Positions 1 to 5,152 of a stretch of 5,761 nt of DNA are shown one piece after another (position 1 is the first letter of the stretch; every line of letters begins with the position of its first letter). The DNA is taken from positions 1 to 5,761 of the forward strand of contig JACCZL010001021.1 of assembly GCA_013695975.1 (NCBI GenBank), read 5' to 3'. A model generated the notes under the pieces. That model did not search any database. It saw only the letters and a list, made by a program, of their open reading frames with translations, and had not been told where the DNA came from. The position numbers were made by a program, and so were the translations under genes. Source of the stretch: Chloroflexota bacterium (GTDB taxonomy: Bacteria; Chloroflexota; UBA6077; JACCZL01).

Positions 1-694
1 GCTCGGCGATGTCGATCGTCACGTCCGCCCCAAAGGCTCGCGCCAGCTCGAGCCGCTCGGCCGGCCCGCCGACGACGATCATCCGGCTCGCCCCGGCCAG
101 CCGTGCCAGCCCGAGGGTGAACAGCCCAATCGCCCCGCTGCCCTGGACCACCACCGTGTCGCCCAGCTTCGGCTGAGCCCGCCGAACGGCGTGTGCCCCC
201 ACCCCGAGCGGCTCGTGCAGCGCCGCGATCGACGGCGGCAGGTCCACCTTGAGGATGAAGGTCGACTGGGGCGCGCTCAGGTACAGATACTCGGCGTAGC
301 CGCCGCTGAACGGGGCCGCGTTGAGGGCATTGTAGCCGTGGACGACGGCGCGATTGCGACAGCGACGCGGCAGCCGCAACGCCCGACACTCGTAGCACTG
401 CCCGCACGACCCGGTCCGCGTAATCACCCGGTCGCCGACTCGCAGCTCGCGTCCCAGGTAGTCCTGCTGTCCGCCCGCGCCGATCCGCTCGACCACGCCG
501 ACGTTCTCGTGCCCCAGGATGACTGGAAACGGCGTCTCCCACCATCCCAGATAGGCGTGGGCGTCGGTCGCGCAGCACCCCGCCAGCTCCATCCGCAGCA
601 ACACCGTTCCCGGAGCCGGCTCCGGCACGTCGAACTCCTCGACGGTGAACGTCCCCAACGGCTGATCCAAGACCGCCGCCTTGCCTCTGGCCAT
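1..694 (-). CDS. Zinc-dependent medium-chain alcohol dehydrogenase, C-terminus cut off by window edge
   Basis: NAD(P)-dependent oxidation of an alcohol (or the reverse) by a cytosolic MDR-superfamily enzyme. The first 231 residues are visible; relatives are about 350-370 residues, so roughly the last third is missing. Seen: the catalytic zinc site GCCATDAH (Cys41, with Thr43, Asp44, His46), LGHENVG (His62-Glu63), a structural zinc lobe with Cys97, Cys100, Cys103 and Cys112, HEPLGVGAHAV (Glu161), and the Rossmann loop GSGAIG at 185-190. The second Rossmann strand ends in VVGGPAERLELA, with Gly where classical NAD enzymes carry Asp, as I recall for the TM0436/camphor-alcohol dehydrogenase branch (from memory, unverified). 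Start: ATG at 694, with AGGAGGG at 701-707 six bases upstream. The SD starts inside the intergenic gap, 15 bp after the methyltransferase stop, so the two are co-transcribed. The substrate cannot be told. Confidence 0.93.
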   Translation of the reverse strand, partial: MARGKAAVLDQPLGTFTVEEFDVPEPAPGTVLLRMELAGCCATDAHAYLGWWETPFPVILGHENVGVVERIGAGGQQDYLGRELRVGDRVITRTGSCGQCYECRALRLPRRCRNRAVVHGYNALNAAPFSGGYAEYLYLSAPQSTFILKVDLPPSIAALHEPLGVGAHAVRRAQPKLGDTVVVQGSGAIGLFTLGLARLAGASRMIVVGGPAERLELARAFGADVTIDIAE

Positions 695-709
695 GCTTGC
701 CCCTCCTGA

Positions 710-1576
710 TTACTCCCGCTCTCCCTGGGAGGTATCCGCCGCGCTCGGCGGCTCCCAGGTGACGATCCCGACCGGCGTCGGCTCCCAGGACAGGGCGTAA
801 CGGCCGTCCTGTTCGATCAGCCGTTCGGCGACGGCCGCTTGCAGGCGGCGGTCCTTGTCGCCGCCCGGCCGGACCCAGGTCTGGCGGCGGGCGAAGGCGA
901 TCGCCTGCTCCAGGCTCTCGTAGCTCTGCTGGGTGCGCCCGACCCGCCGTACGTCGCATGCGCGACCGCGGGTTGCCTGGAGGGCGAGGAAGTCCGGCAG
1001 CGACGGTAGCGTCGCCCGCTGCTGGTCGTGGACCGCCGGCCAGAGGGCGTCCAGCGTCCAGGTCGGCTGGCGCTCGAGCAGGACCGCCACGCACAGGCGG
1101 CTGGCCGCCGCCTCCATCCCGTCGAGGAACGGCCCGATCGCCTCGATGTCGTAGCCGACGTGGGCGATCAGCGCCACGTCGGCCCCCACCGGCTCGGCCG
1201 GGGGCCAGCGCGACTGCACGATCCGAACGTTCTGGATCCCGTGCTCGGCCATCCCCTCCCGCAGGACGGCCAGCATCCCCTCGGATGGATCGAGCGCGAT
1301 CACCTCGCCGGCCAGCAGGGCCAGCGGCAGGGCGTAGCGCCCACCGCCCGCCCCGATATCCAGCCAGGTCTCCCCCGACTCGACCAGTGAGCGTAGGACC
1401 TCGAGGGCCGGATCATCCTCGCGGCGCGGATCGGCCCGGAACATCGAGGAGACCGGACCGTAGAAGTCCGCGCCATCCTCGACCTCTCGGACTCGGTCGA
1501 CCTGCTCGCGGTTCTCGCGCACCCGCCGCCCCCAGGCGGCCAGCGCCTCCTCCACCGACGGCAGTAGCAGCCCCAT
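710..1576 (-). CDS. Class I SAM-dependent methyltransferase
   Basis: Transfers a methyl group from S-adenosylmethionine to an unknown acceptor; soluble. With the ATG start it is 288 residues. Seen: motif I WLDIGAGGGRYALPLA around residues 71-86 (SAM glycine loop), and the acidic residue after strand 2, VIALDPSEGML (Asp96), which should bind the SAM ribose. VGADVALIAHVGYDIE (about 130-145) matches the strand-4 motif region. The C-terminal 120 residues (VHDQQRATLPSLPDF, WEPTPVGIVTWEP) give no known substrate domain. Start choice: GTG at 1579 and ATG at 1576 are adjacent; GGGGG at 1584-1588 lies 7 bases before the ATG but only 4 before the GTG, so ATG is preferred. The stop TAA at 710-712 is 15 bp before the dehydrogenase start, indicating an operon. 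No promoter or terminator was recognised in the 135 bases upstream (1577-1711). Confidence 0.88.
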   Translation of the reverse strand: MGLLLPSVEEALAAWGRRVRENREQVDRVREVEDGADFYGPVSSMFRADPRREDDPALEVLRSLVESGETWLDIGAGGGRYALPLALLAGEVIALDPSEGMLAVLREGMAEHGIQNVRIVQSRWPPAEPVGADVALIAHVGYDIEAIGPFLDGMEAAASRLCVAVLLERQPTWTLDALWPAVHDQQRATLPSLPDFLALQATRGRACDVRRVGRTQQSYESLEQAIAFARRQTWVRPGGDKDRRLQAAVAERLIEQDGRYALSWEPTPVGIVTWEPPSAADTSQGERE

Positions 1577-1711
1577 CACGCGACCCCCAACAACCCCGCC
1601 CCGGGCTAGCGCCTCTCGCGGGCCAGGCCCCCGGCTACCAGGAGCGGGACCTGCGTCCCCGAGCTACCCCGTCGAGCCGACGCGGGCGACCTCACCGTCG
1701 TCGTGCGCCGA

Positions 1712-1834
1712 TTACTCGGGCTTCTTCAGCGAGTCCTGTTGCTGGCGCTGCTCGTGCGGCCTGAGCCCGGTCTTGACGGCCTTCGGGGCTTTTTTGGTCT
1801 TGCCCTTGTCCTTGCCTTTCCCCTTGTCACCCAT
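1712..1834 (-). CDS. Small Lys-rich basic protein, 40 residues
   Basis: Starts MGDKGKGKDKGKTKKAPKAV and ends LRPHEQRQQQDSLKKPE. About a quarter of residues are Lys; there is no Cys, no hydrophobic core and no membrane segment, so it is probably disordered. Short proteins with the same MGDK-plus-lysine opening occur in many bacteria as uncharacterised proteins (from memory); binding to nucleic acid or the ribosome would fit the charge but is inference. The start is well supported: ATG at 1834 with GGAGG at 1840-1844 five bases upstream. The open frame extends much further upstream, but that part lies antisense-free in another frame of the zinc-ribbon gene and has no role in the start. It lies 151 bp downstream of the zinc-ribbon gene on the same strand, with a hairpin cluster between, so it may be a partly uncoupled second gene of that unit. 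Confidence 0.8.
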   Translation of the reverse strand: MGDKGKGKDKGKTKKAPKAVKTGLRPHEQRQQQDSLKKPE

Positions 1835-1857
1835 GACGTCCTCCACGTGCTTGCGTC

Positions 1858-1885
1858 GACCCCTCAGCGCACACGCCGAGGGGTC
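1858..1885 (-). promoter_or_regulatory. Strong hairpin just upstream of the small basic gene's SD
   Basis: Inverted repeat GACCCCTC ... GAGGGGTC with an inner GCG/CGC pair and a four-base loop. As minus-strand RNA it is a continuous 12-bp stem with one G-U wobble; on plus-strand RNA the same position would be an A-C mismatch, so the structure favours the minus-strand transcript. It ends 13 bases before the SD of the small gene and has no U-run after it, so it looks more like a leader element or RNA-processing/stability stem than an intrinsic terminator. Function is inferred. Confidence 0.45.
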
Positions 1886-1886
1886 C

Positions 1887-1904
1887 CCGGCAACGATCTG
1901 CCGG
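1887..1904. repeat. Short inverted repeat CCGGCA/TGCCGG
   Basis: A perfect 6-bp inverted repeat with a six-base spacer (ACGATC), lying between two larger hairpins. With them it makes three stems within about 100 bases between the zinc-ribbon and small basic genes. On its own it could be chance in GC-rich DNA. Confidence 0.3.
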
Positions 1905-1922
1905 AAATCATGGTAGCGCAAA

Positions 1923-1954
1923 GACGGGGGCGGGGATACATCCCCACCCCCGTC
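1923..1954 (-). terminator. Candidate terminator hairpin after the zinc-ribbon gene
   Basis: Arms GACGGGGGCGGGGA and TCCCCACCCCCGTC surround a four-base loop. In minus-strand RNA the one non-Watson-Crick position is a G-U wobble, giving a 14-bp very GC-rich stem; in plus-strand RNA it would be a C-A mismatch. It starts 31 bases past the zinc-ribbon stop and is followed on the minus strand by TTTGCG, a short U-run. This suits an intrinsic or partial terminator that limits read-through into the small basic gene. Confidence 0.6.
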
Positions 1955-1985
1955 CCTGACCGTCGTTACCGATCTGGTCGGTGAC

Positions 1986-2330
1986 TTAGCGGTACGAGCT
2001 GCTCGAGCTGCGCTGCTTGGAGAAGCAGTCCGAGCAGTAGACCGGCTTGTCGCCACGGGGCTGGAAGGGCACCCGGGCCTCGTTCCCGCACTCCGAGCAG
2101 GTGGCCGAGAACATCTGGCGCTCCTGTCGGTCGTAGCCGCCGGAGCCGTAGCCGCCGGAGCTGTAGCCGCCACTCTCGCCGCGGGACGCCTTGCGGGCGC
2201 TACGGCAGTCCGGACAGCGGGAGGGCTCGTTCTGGAACCCCTTTGAAGCGTGGAACTCCTGCTCCCCGCTCGTGAATACAAATGCCTGACTGCAATCGCG
2301 ACAGGTCAAGGTCTTGTCGGCGTAACTCAA
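1986..2330 (-). CDS. Double zinc-ribbon protein (CxxC-x17-CxxC type) with Gly/Ser/Tyr linker
   Basis: A soluble 114-residue protein. The first zinc ribbon uses Cys10/Cys13 and Cys39/Cys42, with the signature region DKTLTCRDC, FTSGEQEFHASKGF and PSRCPDCR, matching the probable zinc-ribbon family (zf-trcl, from memory). The second uses Cys78/Cys81 and Cys99/Cys102, a CxxC-x17-CxxC module. Between them, residues 53-66 are a low-complexity GGYSS/GGYGS/GGY linker, and the tail is poly-Ser (SSSSSYR). Nucleic-acid binding is likely from the fold but the target is unknown. Start: TTG at 2330, supported by AGGAG at 2337-2341 six bases upstream and by the conserved N-terminus that begins a few residues in; no ATG or GTG fits. 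The leader is about 120 nt from a candidate promoter at 2461-2469 and can fold around the SD, suggesting translational control. Confidence 0.92.
   Translation of the reverse strand: MSYADKTLTCRDCSQAFVFTSGEQEFHASKGFQNEPSRCPDCRSARKASRGESGGYSSGGYGSGGYDRQERQMFSATCSECGNEARVPFQPRGDKPVYCSDCFSKQRSSSSSYR
2133..2177 (-). repeat. 15-bp tandem repeat, three imperfect copies, inside the zinc-ribbon gene
   Basis: GTAGCCGCCGGAGCC at 2133-2147, a one-base variant at 2148-2162 and a decayed third copy at 2163-2177 (plus-strand reading). Each copy encodes five linker residues of the GGY(S/G)S type. The in-frame unit means slippage would change linker length without breaking the gene. Confidence 0.75.
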
Positions 2331-2368
2331 CGCTGACTCCTACAATGGGCTTGGCGGTTCCGTCAGCG
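2331..2368 (-). promoter_or_regulatory. Stem-loop placing the zinc-ribbon gene's SD in a loop
   Basis: In minus-strand RNA, CGCTGAC (2368 to 2362) is complementary to GTCAGCG (2337 to 2331), which touches the TTG start codon. The 24-nt loop holds nearly all of the AGGAG SD, and the last G of the SD is in the stem. Such a structure could hinder ribosome loading and melt with temperature or on protein binding. A 7-bp stem with a large loop is modest, so the regulatory role is inference. Confidence 0.4.
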
Positions 2369-2400
2369 CGAGTCTACGAGAGGAAACGGGAGCGACACAT

Positions 2401-2413
2401 GCGTGCCGCACGC
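2401..2413. promoter_or_regulatory. Perfect dyad GCGTGC-C-GCACGC
   Basis: A 6+1+6 perfect palindrome about 50 bases downstream of the candidate -10 of the zinc-ribbon gene. A one-base centre is unsuited to an RNA hairpin of full length but typical of a site for a dimeric DNA-binding protein. A second 10-bp palindrome, TGGCCGGCCA, lies at 2430-2439. Both may be chance in GC-rich DNA. Confidence 0.3.
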
Positions 2414-2460
2414 TCTTGCCCAGCCCGAGTGGCCGGCCAGCGAAACGAACCAGCAATGCC

Positions 2461-2469
2461 AGTATAGCA
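2461..2469 (-). promoter_or_regulatory. Extended -10 promoter for the zinc-ribbon gene
   Basis: On the minus strand the sequence reads TGC-TATACT (hexamer at 2461-2466), an extended -10 element with one mismatch to TATAAT, which stands out in GC-rich surroundings. A TTGACG hexamer lies at 2479-2484, only 12 bp upstream, too short for a normal -35 spacing. Transcription would start near 2454, leaving a leader of roughly 120 nt before the TTG start. The element begins right behind the ATP-grasp stop codon at 2501, where no terminator is visible. Confidence 0.55.
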
Positions 2470-2500
2470 CAATTCTCGCGTCAAGGGAATGCGGCGCGCT

Positions 2501-3505
2501 TTACGACGCCACCCCGACGAGCGCCTGATTGAGCAGGCACGCGCGGCGCTCGAGGTAGTCGACGAATCGCTCGAAGGGGTCGAAGCCGACCAGGCTGGGG
2601 GCGTCGGTGACGAAGTTCGAAAGGGCGTTCACGTCGTAGAGGTAGAGTTGGCCGTCGCGCTCGCTCTCGAGGTACTCGACTCCGCCAACGTCGACGTTCG
2701 CGGCTCGGAAAATTCGCAGCACCGCCTCGACCACCCAGGTTGGCGGATCGGCGACCTCGATCTTGCGTGACGACCTGGCCGGCGCGTCGGCCGGACAGAG
2801 CGCGAAGTCGTCGGGCGCGGGCGCCTCGTCGGCCGGCGTCTGGCAGATGTCGGCCGGGCAGATGTTGAAGCCCTGGCTCGGGTCGTTGTGGATCCGGATG
2901 GCGTAGAGGAAGCGGTCGTCCAGCGCCTCCACTCGCACGATCGACCCGCCCCGAGGCGGATGGTACTCCTGCACGATGGCCGTGTGGTCGAGGCCCAGGA
3001 TGGCGTCCACCTCGCCCGCGGACACCGCCGTCCGCAGCTCGGCCGGCGTCTCGAAGCGGCGCATCAGCGCCCCGCTGCCGCCGATGTTGGGCTTGACGAT
3101 GATCGGATAGGCCAGCTCCGCCGCGGCCGGCTCGATCTGGCCGACGTGATTGACGACCCGACTCGGCAGGTACGGCAGGCCCAGCGCCGCCAGCAGAACG
3201 AGCTGACGGGCCTTCGAGATATCCAGGGCGTAGGCGCCGGTCCCGTTGACGACCGGTACCCCGATCTGCTCGAGATGGGCCAGGTACTCACGGGCGTGGA
3301 AGATCGCGGCCGTGTGGCCCCGCAGGTAGGAGGACGCGCTGACCCGATTGACCACCAGACTGTAGGGGGCCGTGCGGGCGGCGGCGTCGAACTGGTGGGC
3401 GTAGGCCGGGATCCTGGCGTAGGGCAGGCCGCGGCGGTCAAGCTCGGCGAAGAGCGGCCGAAACCACTCGGGATGCTCATAGAGGATGCCGATCGGCTTC
3501 GTCAC
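2501..3505 (-). CDS. RimK-like ATP-grasp ligase
   Basis: ATP-grasp enzymes join a carboxylate to an amine or other nucleophile through an acyl-phosphate, using ATP and Mg. This soluble 334-residue protein begins with a pre-ATP-grasp domain (TKPIGILYEHPEWF). Then come SKARQ (Lys98), the nucleotide-binding strand and glycine loop IIVKPNIGGSGAL (Lys138, Gly142-Gly145), the hinge IVQEY (Glu180), and metal-binding residues in VGGVEYLES (Glu277) and YDVNALSNF (Asp291, Asn293). The order and length fit the RimK/glutathione-synthetase branch; the substrate is unknown. Residues 216-243 form an odd insert of four seven-residue units. Start: GTG at 3505 with GGGGAGG about seven bases upstream. An in-frame extension of 21 residues to 3568 covers the candidate promoter/leader and has no comparable SD. 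It is divergent from the FAD oxidoreductase gene, 167 bp away. Confidence 0.88.
   Translation of the reverse strand: MTKPIGILYEHPEWFRPLFAELDRRGLPYARIPAYAHQFDAAARTAPYSLVVNRVSASSYLRGHTAAIFHAREYLAHLEQIGVPVVNGTGAYALDISKARQLVLLAALGLPYLPSRVVNHVGQIEPAAAELAYPIIVKPNIGGSGALMRRFETPAELRTAVSAGEVDAILGLDHTAIVQEYHPPRGGSIVRVEALDDRFLYAIRIHNDPSQGFNICPADICQTPADEAPAPDDFALCPADAPARSSRKIEVADPPTWVVEAVLRIFRAANVDVGGVEYLESERDGQLYLYDVNALSNFVTDAPSLVGFDPFERFVDYLERRACLLNQALVGVAS
2777..2860 (-). repeat. Four 21-bp units encoding heptads in the ATP-grasp gene
   Basis: Codons 216-243 read CPADICQ, TPADEAP, APDDFAL, CPADAPA. Pro at position 2 and Asp at position 4 are kept in all four units. At DNA level GTCGGCCGG recurs on the plus strand at 2786, 2828 and 2849, in register with a 21-bp period (one unit decayed). 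This suggests internal tandem duplication followed by divergence. Confidence 0.6.
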
Positions 3506-3554
3506 GCGGGTACCTCCCCAGCAGATGTTGACATTGTCGGTCCAGTTAGTCGGA

Positions 3555-3584
3555 ATCGTAGCCGGCAAGTCCTGACGATGACAA
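3555..3584 (-). promoter_or_regulatory. Candidate promoter of the ATP-grasp gene
   Basis: Minus strand: -35 TTGTCA (3579-3584), an 18-bp spacer, and -10 TACGAT (3555-3560). These have one and two mismatches to the sigma-70-type consensus. A start near 3548 would give a leader of about 43 nt before the GTG at 3505. Placement is sensible but the match is only moderate. Confidence 0.45.
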
Positions 3585-3614
3585 CACCGTGCGCGGCCGC
3601 CGCATTCCCGGCCG

Positions 3615-3624
3615 GTCGCGCGAC
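3615..3624. promoter_or_regulatory. Palindrome GTCGCGCGAC in the divergent promoter region
   Basis: A perfect 10-bp palindrome whose right end is 11 bp upstream of the candidate -10 of the FAD oxidoreductase gene, that is, in its -35 zone, where a recognisable -35 hexamer is missing. This is a reasonable position for a repressor or activator site. A smaller dyad, GACA-T-TGTC, lies at 3530-3538. In GC-rich DNA either may be accidental. Confidence 0.3.
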
Positions 3625-3635
3625 GAACCGGGGTG

Positions 3636-3641
3636 TACTAT
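3636..3641 (+). promoter_or_regulatory. Candidate -10 of the FAD oxidoreductase gene
   Basis: TACTAT preceded by TG, in otherwise GC-rich sequence, 31 bases before the ATG at 3673. It implies a start near 3648 and a leader of about 25 nt. No -35 hexamer is seen at 16-18 bp. A perfect TTGACA exists further upstream at 3528-3533 but has only CGGAAT at the right distance. Confidence 0.4.
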
Positions 3642-3672
3642 CTCCGTGAGACGGATGCTCGAAGGAGGAGGG

Positions 3673-5055
3673 ATGCAGACCATCGACTATCGCCCCCACG
3701 TCCCGGTCGTTCGGGAGTGCGACGTCCTGGTGATTGGCGGTGGGCCGGCTGGGATCGGGGCGGCGGTTGGGGCCGCCAAGACCGGGGCGAGGACGGTCCT
3801 GGTCGAGCGTTACGGCTTCCTCGGCGGCAACGCCACCGCCAGCCTGGTCGGGCCGTTCATGACCTCCTTCAGCGCCGACGGGAAGACTCAGCTCATTCGG
3901 GGCGTCTTCGACGAGCTGGTCCGGCGGATGGAGGCGACCGGTGGCGCGGTCCATCCCTCGAAAGTGCCGGCCGCGGTCGCGAAGTCGGCCTACATGAAGC
4001 ACGGCCACACCGGCGTCACCCCCTTCGACCCTGAGGCGATGAAGCTGGCCAGCGCCGAGCTGTGCCTCGAGCACGGCGTCGAGCTGCTGCTCCACACGTC
4101 CTTTATCGACCCGATCGTGGACGCGGGCGCCGTCCGCGGCGCGATCCTCCACAACAAGGGCGGTCTCCAGGCGATCCTGGCTGGGAGCAGCGTCGACTGC
4201 TCGGCCGACGCCGACGTCGCCGCCCGAGCCGGCGTCCCATTCAAGCAGGGCCGCGCGTCGGACGGGCTGACCCAGCCGATGACGATGTTCTTCCGCGTCG
4301 GCAACGTCGACCGCGCTGGCGTCGACGCCTACTTCCGCGCGCACCCGGAGGAGATCGAGCAGCGGATGGCCTTTAGCAGTTGCATCCGAGCCGCCCAGGC
4401 CAACGGCGACTACACGATCCCGCGCGAGCGGCTGAGCCTCTACGAGAGCCCCCAGGAGGGCGTCTGGCGGGTCAACGTCAGCCGGATCCTCGGCGTCGAT
4501 GGGACGAAGGTCGAGGATCTCACCCGGGCCGAGGTCGAGGGGCGTCGTCAGGTCATGGAGATCTTCCGCTTCCTGCGTGGGTACGTCCCCGGCTTCGCCG
4601 AGTGCACCCTGATCGACACGGCCGCCCAGGTTGGCGTCCGCGAGACGCGGCGGATCGACGGCGAGTACACCCTGACGCTGGAGGACCTGATCAGCGGCCG
4701 CGACTTCGAGGACACGATCGCCTACTGCGCCTACCCGATCGACATTCACGATCCCAAGGGCGCCGGCGGCGGCATCTCGAACAAGGGCGAGACGGCCAAC
4801 GCCTACCAGATCCCCTACCGCTGCCTGGTGCCGCTCGGCGTCGAGCAGCTCCTGGTGGCCGGCCGTTGTGTCTCGGCGACCCACGAGGCATTGGGGGCGA
4901 TCCGGGTGATGCCCCCCTCGTTCGCGATGGGCGAGGCTGCCGGCACCGCCTCCGCCCTCGCCCTCCAGGAAGGCGTGCCTCCACGCCAGGTCCCGATCCC
5001 CTGGCTCCGCCAGACCCTCGCCGAGCACGGCGCCTACCTCGGCCCAAACGTGTAG
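3673..5055 (+). CDS. FAD-dependent oxidoreductase (pfam12831-like)
   Basis: A flavoenzyme of 460 residues, cytosolic (no signal peptide or membrane segment seen). Residues 17-55 hold the FAD-binding Rossmann start DVLVIGGGPAGIGAAVGAAK (GGGPAG 22-27), Glu45 for the ribose in VLVERYGFLGGNAT, and the GG-N-T loop typical of the family. The second FAD-contact region is at 393-432: LLVAGRCVSATHEALGAIRV followed by MPPSFAMGEAAGTASALAL. The middle part (RQVMEIFRFLRGYVPGF, AAQVGVRETRRIDGEYTLT) is also characteristic. No Cys cluster of the HdrA type is visible. Members are often left as FAD-dependent oxidoreductases, and the substrate is unknown. Start: ATG at 3673 with AGGAGG at 3663-3668; a GTG at 3589 in frame would add 28 residues through the promoter area and is rejected. 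Divergent from the ATP-grasp gene. Confidence 0.92.
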   Translation: MQTIDYRPHVPVVRECDVLVIGGGPAGIGAAVGAAKTGARTVLVERYGFLGGNATASLVGPFMTSFSADGKTQLIRGVFDELVRRMEATGGAVHPSKVPAAVAKSAYMKHGHTGVTPFDPEAMKLASAELCLEHGVELLLHTSFIDPIVDAGAVRGAILHNKGGLQAILAGSSVDCSADADVAARAGVPFKQGRASDGLTQPMTMFFRVGNVDRAGVDAYFRAHPEEIEQRMAFSSCIRAAQANGDYTIPRERLSLYESPQEGVWRVNVSRILGVDGTKVEDLTRAEVEGRRQVMEIFRFLRGYVPGFAECTLIDTAAQVGVRETRRIDGEYTLTLEDLISGRDFEDTIAYCAYPIDIHDPKGAGGGISNKGETANAYQIPYRCLVPLGVEQLLVAGRCVSATHEALGAIRVMPPSFAMGEAAGTASALALQEGVPPRQVPIPWLRQTLAEHGAYLGPNV

Positions 5056-5100
5056 GGGCACTCGCCGTGCGCCCCGGTCCGACTGCCCGGGCCATCAGCG

Positions 5101-5109
5101 TGGTACATT
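5101..5109 (+). promoter_or_regulatory. Extended -10 element before the antitoxin-like gene
   Basis: TGG-TACATT fits an extended -10 with two mismatches to TATAAT and lies 44 bases before the ATG at 5153, within the 97-bp gap after the FAD oxidoreductase. No clear -35 is present. It suggests that the downstream gene can be transcribed on its own. Confidence 0.35.
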
Positions 5110-5152
5110 TCAGTGGCGGTGGCACCGGCGTCATCGAAGGGAGCGGGGAGCA

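Noticed and set aside
191..709. 172-codon plus-strand open frame
   Set aside because: Antisense to the dehydrogenase, whose zinc and Rossmann motifs are unambiguous.
958..1764. 268-codon Arg/Pro-rich open frame on the plus strand
   Set aside because: It runs antisense to the methyltransferase and on into the next gene, with low-complexity composition typical of a GC-rich shadow.
1835..2281. Upstream extension of the small basic protein's frame
   Set aside because: It overlaps the zinc-ribbon gene in another frame and crosses the hairpin cluster; the ATG at 1834 has its own strong SD.
2282..2467. 61-codon plus-strand open frame in the zinc-ribbon leader
   Set aside because: No SD, Arg-rich shadow composition, and it overlaps the promoter and leader of the opposite-strand gene.
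2461..2484. TTGACG and TATACT as a standard -35/-10 pair
   Set aside because: The spacer is only 12 bp, so the -10 is better read as an extended -10 without that -35.
3528..3556. Perfect TTGACA on the plus strand as the FAD gene's -35
   Set aside because: At 17 bp the -10 would be CGGAAT, a poor match, and the leader would be over 100 nt.
3506..3568. 21-residue N-terminal extension of the ATP-grasp protein
   Set aside because: It covers the promoter/leader; the GTG at 3505 has a good SD and begins at the usual first strand of the fold.
2888..3649. 253-codon plus-strand open frame
   Set aside because: Antisense to the ATP-grasp gene and across its promoter region; no motif and no SD.
3502..5061. 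519-codon open frame on the minus strand opposite the FAD oxidoreductase
   Set aside because: It covers the whole opposite strand of a gene with clear FAD motifs, has no recognisable domain, and its composition (Asp/Val/Gly/Arg rich) is the usual antisense shadow in GC-rich DNA.
5056..5092. GC-rich inverted repeats after the FAD oxidoreductase as a terminator
   Set aside because: The stems need bulges or a C-C mismatch and no U-run follows.
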